Assembly: GCA_947084925.1 (NCBI GenBank)
Contig: CAMTUJ010000006.1
Location: 1 to 64,000, forward strand
Origin: JAGPUQ01 sp947084925
Lineage (GTDB): Bacteria; Pseudomonadota; Gammaproteobacteria; Pseudomonadales; Porticoccaceae
Reading direction: 5' to 3'
Length of the DNA: 64,000 bases
A program made the translations under genes and the position numbers. The notes beneath the pieces are model-generated. The model was not told the origin of the DNA and did no database searches. It saw nothing but the letters and a program-made list of their open reading frames with translations. Of this stretch, positions 1-7,912 are shown in pieces. The stretch's first letter is position 1; each line of letters starts with the position of its first letter.

Positions 1-139
1 AGGTTGCTGAAAAACGTCGCGAGGGGGCCAGATGCGAGGCGCACGGAGCGCAGCGACCGAGACATATCAAGTAGATAGGCGAGGGAGCGAGCACCGCGCA
101 ACGAAGCAGATGGTGCCCGCAGCAGTTTTTCAGCAACCT
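1..139. mobile_element. MITE-like element with terminal inverted repeats
   Basis: The first 15 bases (AGGTTGCTGAAAAAC) are repeated exactly in inverted orientation at 125-139. The interior is about 110 bp, GC-rich, and contains short repeated GAGCGAGC/GAGCGCAGC-like words but no plausible protein. Perfect terminal repeats on a short non-coding segment are the hallmark of a MITE or a REP-like dispersed element. The element may be cut by the window edge, and no second copy was seen in the window. Confidence 0.55.
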
Positions 140-140
140 G

Positions 141-230
141 TTAGCCGCATACCATCAAGGTATCGAGCTTATCTTCCGCAGCGCCGGTCACGAACTCAAT
201 CACGGCCGGAATCAACGGCGTTCAGCCCGG
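141..230 (-). pseudogene. possible 3' remnant of an unidentified gene
   Basis: On the minus strand a protein-like run of about 26 codons ends in TAA at 141-143, directly against the MITE. It reads through residues such as IPAVIEFVTGAAEDKLD. A stop codon lies immediately upstream, so it cannot be a complete gene. The amino-acid mix looks like a real C-terminus, but no family was recognised. The rest of 140-284 shows nothing else. Confidence 0.25.
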
Positions 231-284
231 AGGAAGCAGTGTTGCGTATGAACCCGGCCGGCTGCCCGCGCGCGCCGGCAACCC

Positions 285-641
285 TCACACCGCGTAATGG
301 GCGCAGGCCCGTGCCACCTTGCGCTCCGGATCAAAGAAAAACACTTCGGCCGCCAGGCCCCGCGCGCCCTTGTAATAGAGCGTGACACTGTCCACGCCCG
401 GCAAGGTGGTCACCAGCTCGAAATGCAGTTCCGGAATCAGCGCCAACGCCTTGGCCCAGTAGGCACCCACCGCTGCTTTGCCCTTGAGGCGGCCCGATGG
501 TTCGCCAGCGATCCGCACGATCACCGGCGAGGACATTTCGAAGTCGTCGCTGTAGTGCGCGAGGATGCGATCGAGGTCGTGAGCGTTCCACGCCGCGATC
601 CAGTCGGCGGCGAAGTGCGCCGCGAAATCCGCGTCGATCAT
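285..641 (-). CDS. SnoaL-like / NTF2-fold protein
   Basis: This 118-residue protein has the size and pattern of SnoaL-like NTF2-fold proteins. The N-terminal helix reads FAADWIAAWNAHDLDRIL, followed by HYSDDFEMSSP and then beta strands. The family includes small polyketide cyclases, isomerases and many uncharacterised proteins, so the substrate is unknown. The start at 641 is chosen because GGGAGGA lies 5-6 bases upstream; a longer frame to 716 has no such site. It lies 49 bp downstream of the phosphotransferase gene on the same strand and is probably co-transcribed with it. Confidence 0.75.
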   Translation of the reverse strand: MIDADFAAHFAADWIAAWNAHDLDRILAHYSDDFEMSSPVIVRIAGEPSGRLKGKAAVGAYWAKALALIPELHFELVTTLPGVDSVTLYYKGARGLAAEVFFFDPERKVARACAHYAV

Positions 642-690
642 GAAATCCTCCCTGCACCCGGCAACGCCGGGTGCGTCGACAGGCGGGGAA

Positions 691-1743
691 TCACCCCCGG
701 TCCAGGCGCTGTGCAATCTCCCAGGCGCGATCCACCCGGGCGCGGCATTCGTCCTTGTATTCGAGCGCGTTGGTGGAGCTGGCGTTGCCGTCGAGGCCGC
801 GCTTGTAGACCCCCTGCACGATGGCGGCGGAGCGGAACAGGTTGTAGGCGACGTAAAACTCCCAGTGCTCGATGCGCTCGCGACCGGAGAACTCGCAGTA
901 CCAGCGCACCACTTCCTCTTGCGAAGGCACGCCGAGCTCGGCCAGTTCGGCGGCCGGGCGGCGCAGGCTCACCTCGCCGTAGAAGTCGGCGTTGTGTTCC
1001 ATGCACAGGTAGCCCAGATCGGCGAAGGGATGGCCCAGCGTCGAGAGCTCCCAGTCGAGCACCGCCACCACGCGCGGCTCGGTGGGATGGAACATGATGT
1101 TCTGCACCCGGTAGTCGCCGTGGGCGATGCAGACGTCATCCGACGGCGGCACATGGGCCGGCACCCATTTCAGCAGTTGCTCCATGCTCTCGATATGTTC
1201 GGTCTTGGCGGCACTGTATTGCTTGGTCCAGCGCGCCACCTGGCGCTCGTAGTAATTGCCCGGACGACCGTAGTCCTCGAGCCCGACGGCCTTGTAGTCC
1301 ACCGCGTGCAGCGCGGCCAGCACCCGGACCAGATCGCGCCACAGTTCGCGGCGCTGTTCCCGCGGCGCCTCCTCCATCAACGGCCGCGCGAAGATGCGCC
1401 CTTCCACCGCTTCCATGATGTAGAACTTGGTACCGATGACGCCGGTGTCCTCGCACAGCGCGTGCATTTTGGGGACCGGCACCGGAGTGTCCTGCAGCGC
1501 CTTCATCACCCGGTATTCGCGATCCACCTGGTGCGCCGAGGGCAGCAGTTGCCCGGGCGGTTGCTTGCGCAGCACGTAGCGCCCGGAGGCGGCTTCCAGC
1601 ATGAAGGTGGGATTGCTCTGGCCGCCATCGAACTGGCGCACGCGCAGCGGCCCGACGAAACCTTTCACCTGCTCCGCCATGAAGCGTGCGAGCGCCGCTT
1701 CGTCAAATTCGTGGCCCTGCCGGACCGCTGTCAGTTCCGCCAT
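691..1743 (-). CDS. APH-family phosphotransferase (ACAD10/11-like)
   Basis: This is a 350-residue kinase-fold protein of the aminoglycoside phosphotransferase superfamily. The catalytic loop HGDYRVQN is at residues 208-215 and the metal-binding DWE at 230-232. The sequence resembles the kinase-like partners of acyl-CoA dehydrogenases (ACAD10/11 type), which in some bacteria phosphorylate hydroxyacyl-CoA intermediates, rather than antibiotic-resistance enzymes. The start has GAGG eight bases upstream. It is divergent from the LLM gene at 1833 and heads the short unit with the SnoaL-like gene. The substrate is inferred only from family and neighbours. Confidence 0.85.
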   Translation of the reverse strand: MAELTAVRQGHEFDEAALARFMAEQVKGFVGPLRVRQFDGGQSNPTFMLEAASGRYVLRKQPPGQLLPSAHQVDREYRVMKALQDTPVPVPKMHALCEDTGVIGTKFYIMEAVEGRIFARPLMEEAPREQRRELWRDLVRVLAALHAVDYKAVGLEDYGRPGNYYERQVARWTKQYSAAKTEHIESMEQLLKWVPAHVPPSDDVCIAHGDYRVQNIMFHPTEPRVVAVLDWELSTLGHPFADLGYLCMEHNADFYGEVSLRRPAAELAELGVPSQEEVVRWYCEFSGRERIEHWEFYVAYNLFRSAAIVQGVYKRGLDGNASSTNALEYKDECRARVDRAWEIAQRLDRG

Positions 1744-1832
1744 GATTTTTATCCTCTCAAAGGGTGCGAAGCTTACCGGTTGAGTCGAGGCCCGGCAAAA
1801 TGCCAGACTGCGGCTTTCCCGGGACCCCTGCC

Positions 1833-2834
1833 ATGACGCTCCGCAAACGCATCGCCGTCACCCTGCCCGCTGGCCCTCGCGTCGCCGACACCCTGGAGCG
1901 CGTGCGCTGGGCCGAGCAACACGGCTACGACGACGCCTGGTTCGCCGATGCCGGCGCTCCGGACGCGCTGACCACGGCGGCGGCGCTCGCGGGCGTCACC
2001 CAGCATATCCGCATCGGCGTCGCGGTGACGCCCGTCTTTACCCGCACTCCGGCGGTGCTGGCCGCGACCGCCAACACCCTCGGTCAGTTGCTGCCGGGGC
2101 GCTTCGTGCTGGGTCTCGGCACTTCCAGCCAGACCATGATGATCGACTGGCACGGCGTCGCCTTCGACAAGCCCCTCACTCGCGTCAGGAACACCGCGCT
2201 GCTGGTGCGCTCGATGCTGCGTGGCGAGAAATCCAATTTCGACCAGGATGGCCTGCGCAGCCGCAATTACCGCCAGGAAGCACTGGAGAATCCGCCGCCG
2301 ATCTACCTTGCCGCGCTGCGCCCGAAGATGATCGAGACCGCCGCCGAAGTGGGCGACGGCGTGATCATCAACCTGTGGCCGCGCTCGGCGCTGCCCAACA
2401 TATTGGAGCATGTGAAGCGCGGCGCCGCGCGCGCCGGCAAGGACTGGCGCGACGTGGAGATCGTCAACCGCGCCATGGTGCTGGTGACCGACGACAAGCC
2501 CGCGGCACGCGACCTGTTTCGCGCCGCCTTCGCGCCCTATTACGCCAACCCGGTGTACAACCATTTTCTCGCCTGGGCCGGCTTCGCGGGCGCGGCGGGC
2601 GAGATCGCCGCCGGCTGGGCGGCGCGCGATCGTGTCCGCACCGCCGCTGCACTGAGCGATGCCCTGGTGGACGAGATCGCGGTGATCGGCAGCGCCGACG
2701 AATGCCGCGCACGCATCGCCGCCGATGCGGACGCCGGCATTCACACCCAGATCATCGCGCCCCTGGCCGGCGCCGCGCCCACCGCGACCGAAGCCACCCT
2801 GGCGGCCTTTGCCGCCGACCGCTTCCGGTTCTAG
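1833..2834 (+). CDS. LLM-class (luciferase-like) oxidoreductase
   Basis: This 333-residue TIM-barrel protein belongs to the luciferase-like monooxygenase/F420-dependent reductase superfamily. It shows an early WAEQHGYDDAWFAD segment and the strand-turn LPGRFVLGLGTSS typical of the family. Whether it uses FMNH2 or F420 cannot be told from sequence. The start is the ATG of MTLRKR; an upstream in-frame ATG at 1764 would place translation inside the divergent promoter region. It is followed 15 bp later by a second LLM gene, probably in one operon. Confidence 0.85.
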   Translation: MTLRKRIAVTLPAGPRVADTLERVRWAEQHGYDDAWFADAGAPDALTTAAALAGVTQHIRIGVAVTPVFTRTPAVLAATANTLGQLLPGRFVLGLGTSSQTMMIDWHGVAFDKPLTRVRNTALLVRSMLRGEKSNFDQDGLRSRNYRQEALENPPPIYLAALRPKMIETAAEVGDGVIINLWPRSALPNILEHVKRGAARAGKDWRDVEIVNRAMVLVTDDKPAARDLFRAAFAPYYANPVYNHFLAWAGFAGAAGEIAAGWAARDRVRTAAALSDALVDEIAVIGSADECRARIAADADAGIHTQIIAPLAGAAPTATEATLAAFAADRFRF

Positions 2835-2849
2835 CCGAGGCGCAGCGAT

Positions 2850-3785
2850 ATGGGCATCGGGGTGGGACTGGGCATGGCGCGGTTTCCCTTCGCGGAAACC
2901 GACAACTTCTGGCGCTGGGTCGCACTGTGCGACCAGGGCGGTATCGATTCCCTGTGGCAGACCGACCGTCTGGTGTCGGACGAACCCTTCCTCGAATGCA
3001 TGACGGCGCTCGCGGCCATCGCGGGAGCGTCGAAAAACCTGAAGTTCGGCATGAATGTGGCGTCGGTTGCCCTGCGCGATCCGCTGGTACTGGCCAAGCA
3101 GTGCGCGACCATCGATTTTCTGAGCGGCGGGCGCCTGCTGCCCGCCTTCGGCATCGGCGCCGACACCGCGCCGGAATGGGCCGCCACCGGACGCGGGACA
3201 AAGGGACGCGGCCAACGCACCGACGAAGGCCTCGACATCATCTCGCGACTGTGGCGCGGCGAACGGGTGAGCACGGACGGCGAGCACTACCGCTATCAGG
3301 ACGCCGTGATATCACCGCTGCCGGTGCAAAACCCGCTGCCGCTGTGGATCGGCGGCAGCAGCGCAGCCGCCATCCGCCGCACCGTGCGCTTCGGCACCGG
3401 CTGGCAGGCGGGCCTGGAATCCCCGGCCGGTGCCGGCCGCGCGCGGCGGCGCATTCAGGCGGCACTGAAGGAAAGCGACCGCCACATCGACCCGGAACAC
3501 TATGGCACCGGCTTCTTCGTGCACTTCGGTTCCGCCGACGATCCGGTCTGTCAGCGCGAATTGCGCCGCTTTCGCCGCGCCGCTCCGGATGCCGATCTGA
3601 GCCACCTGCTGGCGGTGGGCGAAGATGCGATTCTCGCCACCATCGCCGCCTATGCGCGCGAAGGCATCGCCAAGTTCATTCTGCGACCGCTGGCCGACAC
3701 CGACGCCGAACTGCTCGACCACAGCCGCCGCCTGATCGACGCCGTGCTGCCGCGGCTGGCCGACATCCCACTCCACCGCGACTGA
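2850..3785 (+). CDS. LLM-class flavin-dependent oxidoreductase
   Basis: This is a 311-residue luciferase-like protein. It contains TIDFLSGGRLLPAFGIG, the typical phosphate-binding strand and turn, and PLPLWIGGSS near the middle. It is a divergent relative of the preceding gene rather than a recent duplicate, as few stretches match. It lies 15 bp after the first LLM gene and 13 bp before the quinone-reductase-like gene, so the three probably form an operon. A role in oxidative or reductive catabolism of an organic substrate is inferred. Confidence 0.85.
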   Translation: MGIGVGLGMARFPFAETDNFWRWVALCDQGGIDSLWQTDRLVSDEPFLECMTALAAIAGASKNLKFGMNVASVALRDPLVLAKQCATIDFLSGGRLLPAFGIGADTAPEWAATGRGTKGRGQRTDEGLDIISRLWRGERVSTDGEHYRYQDAVISPLPVQNPLPLWIGGSSAAAIRRTVRFGTGWQAGLESPAGAGRARRRIQAALKESDRHIDPEHYGTGFFVHFGSADDPVCQRELRRFRRAAPDADLSHLLAVGEDAILATIAAYAREGIAKFILRPLADTDAELLDHSRRLIDAVLPRLADIPLHRD

Positions 3786-3798
3786 ACGGGAATTCATC

Positions 3799-4788
3799 AT
3801 GCAGGCTGTCTGGTACGAGCGCTTCGGTCCCGCCGGGGAAAGTCTTCAATTCGGCACACGGGAGACGCCCGCTCCGGGCCACGGCGAAGTGCTGGTGCGA
3901 CTGCATGCCTCCGGCGTGAACCCCTCCGATGTGAAGAAGCGCGCCGGCATCACCCTGCCGAACCTGCTCGACGATGGCCCCGTGATCCCCCACAGCGACG
4001 GCGCCGGGGTGATCGAGGCGGTTGGCACCGGCGTCAGCGCCGCGCGCGTCGGCGAGCGCGTCTGGGTCTACAACGCCCAGCACCGGCGCCGCTGCGGCAC
4101 CGCGGCCCAGTATGTCGCGCTGCCCGGGTCGTTTGCGGTGCAACTGCCGGCCAGCGTGGATTTCGCGACCGGAGCCGGTCTCGGCATCCCCGCCATGACC
4201 GCGCATCGCGCCGTCACCCTCGCCGGGCCGCTGGCGGACCGCACCGTGCTGATCACCGGAGGTGCCGGCCGCGTGGGCCATTACGCGATTCAGTTAGCCA
4301 AGCTGTGCGGCGCCACCGTGATCGCCACCGCAAGTTCCGCCGCCAGCCGGGCCGACTGCAACGCCGCCGGGGCGGACTGGGTGATCGACCACCCCAACGC
4401 GAACACCGCCGCGGAAGTGCTCGACCTCACCCGGGGCAGCGGTGTCGATCTGGTGGTGGAAGGTGAATTCGGCGGCAACTTCAGCGCCGTGCTGGACGCG
4501 ATCCGCACCGGCGGCACCATCGCCACCTATGCCTCCATGGCGGCGCCGACCCCGGTCCTGCCGTTCTACAAAATGATGTACAAGGATCTCAGTCTGCGCT
4601 GGGTGTTCATGTACGAGATGCCCGCGACCGCGCTGCGGCAGGCGATCGTCGATATCTCCGCTGCGCTCGCGCGCGGGCAACTGCTGCACCGCAGCGCCGC
4701 ACGCTTCCCGCTCGCCGACACCGCAGCGGCCCATGAATTGATCGAGACGGGCACGGCGCGCGGTGGCGTGGTGGTGGATATCCCGTGA
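3799..4788 (+). CDS. NADPH:quinone reductase-like (zeta-crystallin type MDR) enzyme
   Basis: This is a 329-residue medium-chain dehydrogenase/reductase. The N-terminal GroES-like domain reads VRLHASGVNPSDVKKRAG, and the Rossmann domain has the NADPH site LITGGAGRVGHYAIQLAKL. The zinc-ligand cysteines of alcohol dehydrogenases are absent, which places it with the zinc-free quinone oxidoreductases. It is the last gene of the LLM operon and may supply or consume NADPH in that pathway. Confidence 0.85.
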   Translation: MQAVWYERFGPAGESLQFGTRETPAPGHGEVLVRLHASGVNPSDVKKRAGITLPNLLDDGPVIPHSDGAGVIEAVGTGVSAARVGERVWVYNAQHRRRCGTAAQYVALPGSFAVQLPASVDFATGAGLGIPAMTAHRAVTLAGPLADRTVLITGGAGRVGHYAIQLAKLCGATVIATASSAASRADCNAAGADWVIDHPNANTAAEVLDLTRGSGVDLVVEGEFGGNFSAVLDAIRTGGTIATYASMAAPTPVLPFYKMMYKDLSLRWVFMYEMPATALRQAIVDISAALARGQLLHRSAARFPLADTAAAHELIETGTARGGVVVDIP

Positions 4789-4855
4789 GGGGAGCGTAGA
4801 AATCCCGTCCCGCCGGAAAACAGATTTTCCTTCTAAAAATATGCTGCTTTATTCT

Positions 4856-4884
4856 TTTTACCAAAAATTTTCCTTTGCTATGCT
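4856..4884 (+). promoter_or_regulatory. candidate cysH promoter in an AT-rich stretch
   Basis: The 130-bp gap before cysH is unusually AT-rich for this genome. A TATGCT -10 lies at 4879-4884, with a weak TTTTAC -35 about 17 bp upstream. Poor -35 boxes and AT-rich flanks are usual at CysB-activated promoters, and cysB is the next gene but convergent. The assignment of CysB control is inference. Confidence 0.4.
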
Positions 4885-4915
4885 GGCGCGCAACCTATCA
4901 AAACGGGTCCGGATC

Positions 4916-5644
4916 ATGGGCAGCCAGGCACTCAATCTCGTCGACGTGGACTCCAGCCTCGCCGCCAAGTCACCGCTGGAAATCATCGGCTACGCATTGC
5001 GCGAATTCGACAACATTGCGATCTCCTTCAGTGGCGCCGAGGACGTGGTGCTGATCGACATGGCCTGCCGGATTCGCAAGGACATCCAGGTGTTCTCCCT
5101 CGACACCGGCCGCCTGCATCCGGAAACCTACCGCTTCATCGACCGCGTGCGCGAGCACTACGGCATCGCGATCGAGCTGATGATGCCGGAAGCCGCGGCG
5201 GTCGAGGCTCTGGTGCGCGAGAAAGGCCTGTTCAGCTTCTACCGCGACGATCACAAGGAATGCTGCGGGGTTCGCAAGATCAATCCGCTGCGCCGCAAGC
5301 TGGGTACACTGGATGCCTGGATCACCGGCCAGCGCCGGGACCAGAGCCCCAACACCCGCGCCGAGATCCCGGTGATCCAGGACGACAAGGCGTTTGCCCG
5401 TGCCGGCGGCACCCTGACCAAGTTCAACCCGCTGTCCAACTGGACCTCGCAGCAGGTGTGGGACTACATCCGCGGCAACAACGTCCCGTACAACGAGCTG
5501 CATGATCGCGGCTTCATCAGCATCGGCTGCGAACCCTGCACGCGCCCGGTCGGACCTGGCCAGCACGAGCGCGAAGGCCGCTGGTGGTGGGAAGAAGCCA
5601 CCAAGAAAGAGTGCGGCCTGCACGCGGTCAATATCGAATCCTGA
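4916..5644 (+). CDS. cysH: assimilatory APS reductase (phosphoadenylyl-sulfate reductase family)
   Basis: This 242-residue enzyme reduces activated sulfate to sulfite using thioredoxin. The N-terminal ATP-pyrophosphatase-like fold contains ISFSGAEDV at residues 36-44. The catalytic C-terminal motif KECGLH (Cys233) is present. Cysteines 116-117 and C205-x2-C208 form the [4Fe-4S] set that marks APS-reducing members and is missing in enterobacterial PAPS reductases. The start is the ATG at 4916 because homology begins there; earlier in-frame ATGs run through the promoter region. A clear terminator follows, and cysB is convergent. Confidence 0.93.
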   Translation: MGSQALNLVDVDSSLAAKSPLEIIGYALREFDNIAISFSGAEDVVLIDMACRIRKDIQVFSLDTGRLHPETYRFIDRVREHYGIAIELMMPEAAAVEALVREKGLFSFYRDDHKECCGVRKINPLRRKLGTLDAWITGQRRDQSPNTRAEIPVIQDDKAFARAGGTLTKFNPLSNWTSQQVWDYIRGNNVPYNELHDRGFISIGCEPCTRPVGPGQHEREGRWWWEEATKKECGLHAVNIES

Positions 5645-5671
5645 GCGTCGCGATCTCGGGAACCAACACCC

Positions 5672-5697
5672 AAAAGCCCCGTTCATCGGGGCTTTTT
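5672..5697. terminator. intrinsic terminator between cysH and cysB
   Basis: AAAAGCCCCG and CGGGGCTTTT form a 10-bp stem around a short loop, followed by a run of T. A-rich bases on the other flank make it potentially bidirectional, which suits the convergent cysH and cysB genes. Confidence 0.9.
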
Positions 5698-5762
5698 TCA
5701 TGGTGACGCCTTTGCCGGTATTTGGTGTTGCGGCATGCGGCGCGGAGCGCGGCACCCGGCGC

Positions 5763-6737
5763 TCAGTAGACCGGCAATTCGAATCCGGCAAAGAATTGAT
5801 CCAGTTCCGCGCGGTCGCTCAGGGTGCAGGCCTTGTCGACCACCTCCCGCGTCAGGTGGGGCGCGAAGCCCTGGATGAAGTCGTACATGAAGCCGCGCAG
5901 GAAACTCCCGCGCCGAAAACCGATGCTGGTGACGCTGGAGTCGAACAGGTGACTGGCGTCGAGGGCCACCAGATCCGCATCCAGCTTGGGTTCATAGGCC
6001 ATGTGGGCGACGATGCCGATGCCCAGCCCCAGACGCACATAGGTTTTGATCACATCCGCATCGGTCGCGGTAAAAACCACCCTGGGCTCGAGTTGCCGGG
6101 CGCGAAACGCCTCGTCCAGGCGGGAACGCCCGGTAAAGCCGAACACATAGGTCACGATGGGGTGGGCGGCGACATCCTCCAGGCGCAAGTCGGAAACCTG
6201 GCACAACGGGTGGTTGCGCGGCACCAGAATGCAGCGGTTCCAGCGATAGCAGGGCATCATCAGCAGGTTGCCGAACAGCTCCATGGCCTCGGTGGCGATC
6301 GCGAAATCCACGCTGCCTTCGGAAGCCATCTCGGCTATCTGCACCGGGGTGCCCTGGTGCATGTGCAAGGCGACCGAGGGATATTTGGCGATGAATTTCT
6401 CGATCACCGCCGGCAGCGCATAACGGGCCTGGGTGTGTGTGGTCGCAATGGACAGGCTGCCACGCTCGGGCGCGCTGTGTTCCTGGGCCAACTGCTTGAT
6501 GATGTCGATCCTGGCGAGTATTTCCCCCGCGACTCTGAGTACCTCCTGACCCGCCGGCGTGACCCGAGTCAGGTGTTTGCCGCTGCGGGTGAAAATCTGA
6601 AGGCCCAGCTCGTCTTCCAGCAGCCGAATCTGCTTGCTGATCCCGGGTTGCGAGGTGTACAGACTCTGCGCCGTTACCGACACATTGAGTTCGTGGTGGG
6701 CAACTTCCCAGATATAGCGCAGTTGTTGCAGCTTCAT
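5763..6737 (-). CDS. cysB: LysR-type regulator CysB
   Basis: This 324-residue LysR-type regulator has the length and sequence of CysB, the activator of sulfate assimilation that senses N-acetylserine. The start MKLQQLRYIWEV and the helix-turn-helix around TSQPGISKQIRLLEDELG are nearly canonical. The ligand domain includes the family segment SIATTHTQARYALP. It lies between cysH and other sulfur-related genes, which supports the assignment. A dyad 48-70 bp upstream may be its own operator. Confidence 0.95.
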   Translation of the reverse strand: MKLQQLRYIWEVAHHELNVSVTAQSLYTSQPGISKQIRLLEDELGLQIFTRSGKHLTRVTPAGQEVLRVAGEILARIDIIKQLAQEHSAPERGSLSIATTHTQARYALPAVIEKFIAKYPSVALHMHQGTPVQIAEMASEGSVDFAIATEAMELFGNLLMMPCYRWNRCILVPRNHPLCQVSDLRLEDVAAHPIVTYVFGFTGRSRLDEAFRARQLEPRVVFTATDADVIKTYVRLGLGIGIVAHMAYEPKLDADLVALDASHLFDSSVTSIGFRRGSFLRGFMYDFIQGFAPHLTREVVDKACTLSDRAELDQFFAGFELPVY

Positions 6738-6784
6738 TGGTCCCCGCTCGGGCCAGCCTCCTGAACCAGCATAAAAACATAGCG

Positions 6785-6807
6785 ATCTATTCCTTTCAAG
6801 AATAGAT
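6785..6807. promoter_or_regulatory. perfect dyad upstream of cysB, possible LysR-type operator
   Basis: ATCTATTC, seven bases, then GAATAGAT. The spacing and symmetry fit a LysR-type T-N11-A box. A TTGAAA on the minus strand overlaps its right half and could be a -35 element for cysB, which would allow autoregulation. Confidence 0.45.
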
Positions 6808-6862
6808 GGCGATCGCCAAAGAGCTGCCAGCGCCGCTCCCCAAGAGACCGAGACCGCGAGGC

Positions 6863-7762
6863 TCAGCGCTGGTTGACGATACCGTGGGGGACGTGACCGG
6901 TGGCGACATGGCTGCTCGCCGATTCGCAATGGCGCTGCTGATCGTCGAAGAACACGTCGGCACCGTAGGCGCGCAAAAACTCGCCCTTGTCGAGCCCGCC
7001 CAGAAACAGCGATTCGTCGATGCGGATATTCCACTCGCGCAGGGTCAGCACCACGCGCTGGTGCGCCGGTGCGGATCGCGCCGTCACCAGGGCGGTGCGG
7101 ATGGGGCTGGTATCGGGCGGGAACTCGGCCTGCAAGCGATGCAGGGACTGGAGGAAGTTCTTGAACGGCCCGCCGCTCAACGGCTGGTGCGCGGCCGCCT
7201 TTTCGCTCGCGGCAAACGCCTCCAGCCCCTGCTCTTGATAAACGCGCTCGGCCTCGTCGGAAAACAGCACCGCGTCGCCATCGAAGGCGAACCGCACTTC
7301 ATCGCTTTCCGTGGGCGTGCGGCTGGAAGGCAGCAGCGTAGCAGCCGCAAAACCCTGGTCGAGGGCATTGCGCACATCGTCGGCATGGGTGGACAGAAAC
7401 AGGTCGCAGCCAAAGGCGCGCACATAGCGGTAGGGACTGCTGCCACCGCAGAAAGCGGCGCGCGAAATGCTGAGGCCGTAGTGTTCGATGGAATTGAAAA
7501 TCCGCAGCCCGGTGTCGGCGGAATTGCGCGACAGCAGGATCACCTCGACACCCCGGTCGGGCGGCAACTGGGCGTTGATGCGCAGCAGTTTCTGGACCAG
7601 CGGAAACGCCTCTCCAGGCGCGAGCACCTGATCCTCATGCTCGATCTGATAGCGGGCGTAAGCGCCAAGTCCTTGATTTTGGAAGATCGCATGACTCTCG
7701 CTCAGGTCAAACAGCACCCGCGAGGAAATTGCGATCACCAGTTTGTCGGCGAGATTCTTCAC
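6863..7762 (-). CDS. 5'-nucleotidase (cytosolic 5'-nucleotidase I-like)
   Basis: This 299-residue protein belongs to the 5'-nucleotidase family related to cytosolic nucleotidase I, HAD-type enzymes that dephosphorylate nucleoside monophosphates. Diagnostic stretches are VIAISSRVLFDL near the N-terminus, VILLSRNSADTGLRIFNSI in the first third and FAFDGDAVLFSD in the middle. The start is GTG with AGGTGA about six bases upstream. It stands between cysB and D-cysteine desulfhydrase and is probably functionally separate from the sulfur genes. Confidence 0.85.
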   Translation of the reverse strand: MKNLADKLVIAISSRVLFDLSESHAIFQNQGLGAYARYQIEHEDQVLAPGEAFPLVQKLLRINAQLPPDRGVEVILLSRNSADTGLRIFNSIEHYGLSISRAAFCGGSSPYRYVRAFGCDLFLSTHADDVRNALDQGFAAATLLPSSRTPTESDEVRFAFDGDAVLFSDEAERVYQEQGLEAFAASEKAAAHQPLSGGPFKNFLQSLHRLQAEFPPDTSPIRTALVTARSAPAHQRVVLTLREWNIRIDESLFLGGLDKGEFLRAYGADVFFDDQQRHCESASSHVATGHVPHGIVNQR

Positions 7763-7912
7763 CCACTGTCACCTGCAAGCGTCGGGCGTCAGTATACCGA
7801 AAAGGCTGTGTCGAACCGGCGCCGGCATATCCCTGGCGGACATCGAGGGGGTCCGGAAACGATGTTTCACTGGAGATTATTTGGCGCAGATTTTGTTTTT
7901 AACTATTTGTTT

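Noticed and set aside
32..385. 117-codon frame starting in the MITE
   Set aside because: It crosses the inverted repeat and the gene remnant, and its composition is random-like.
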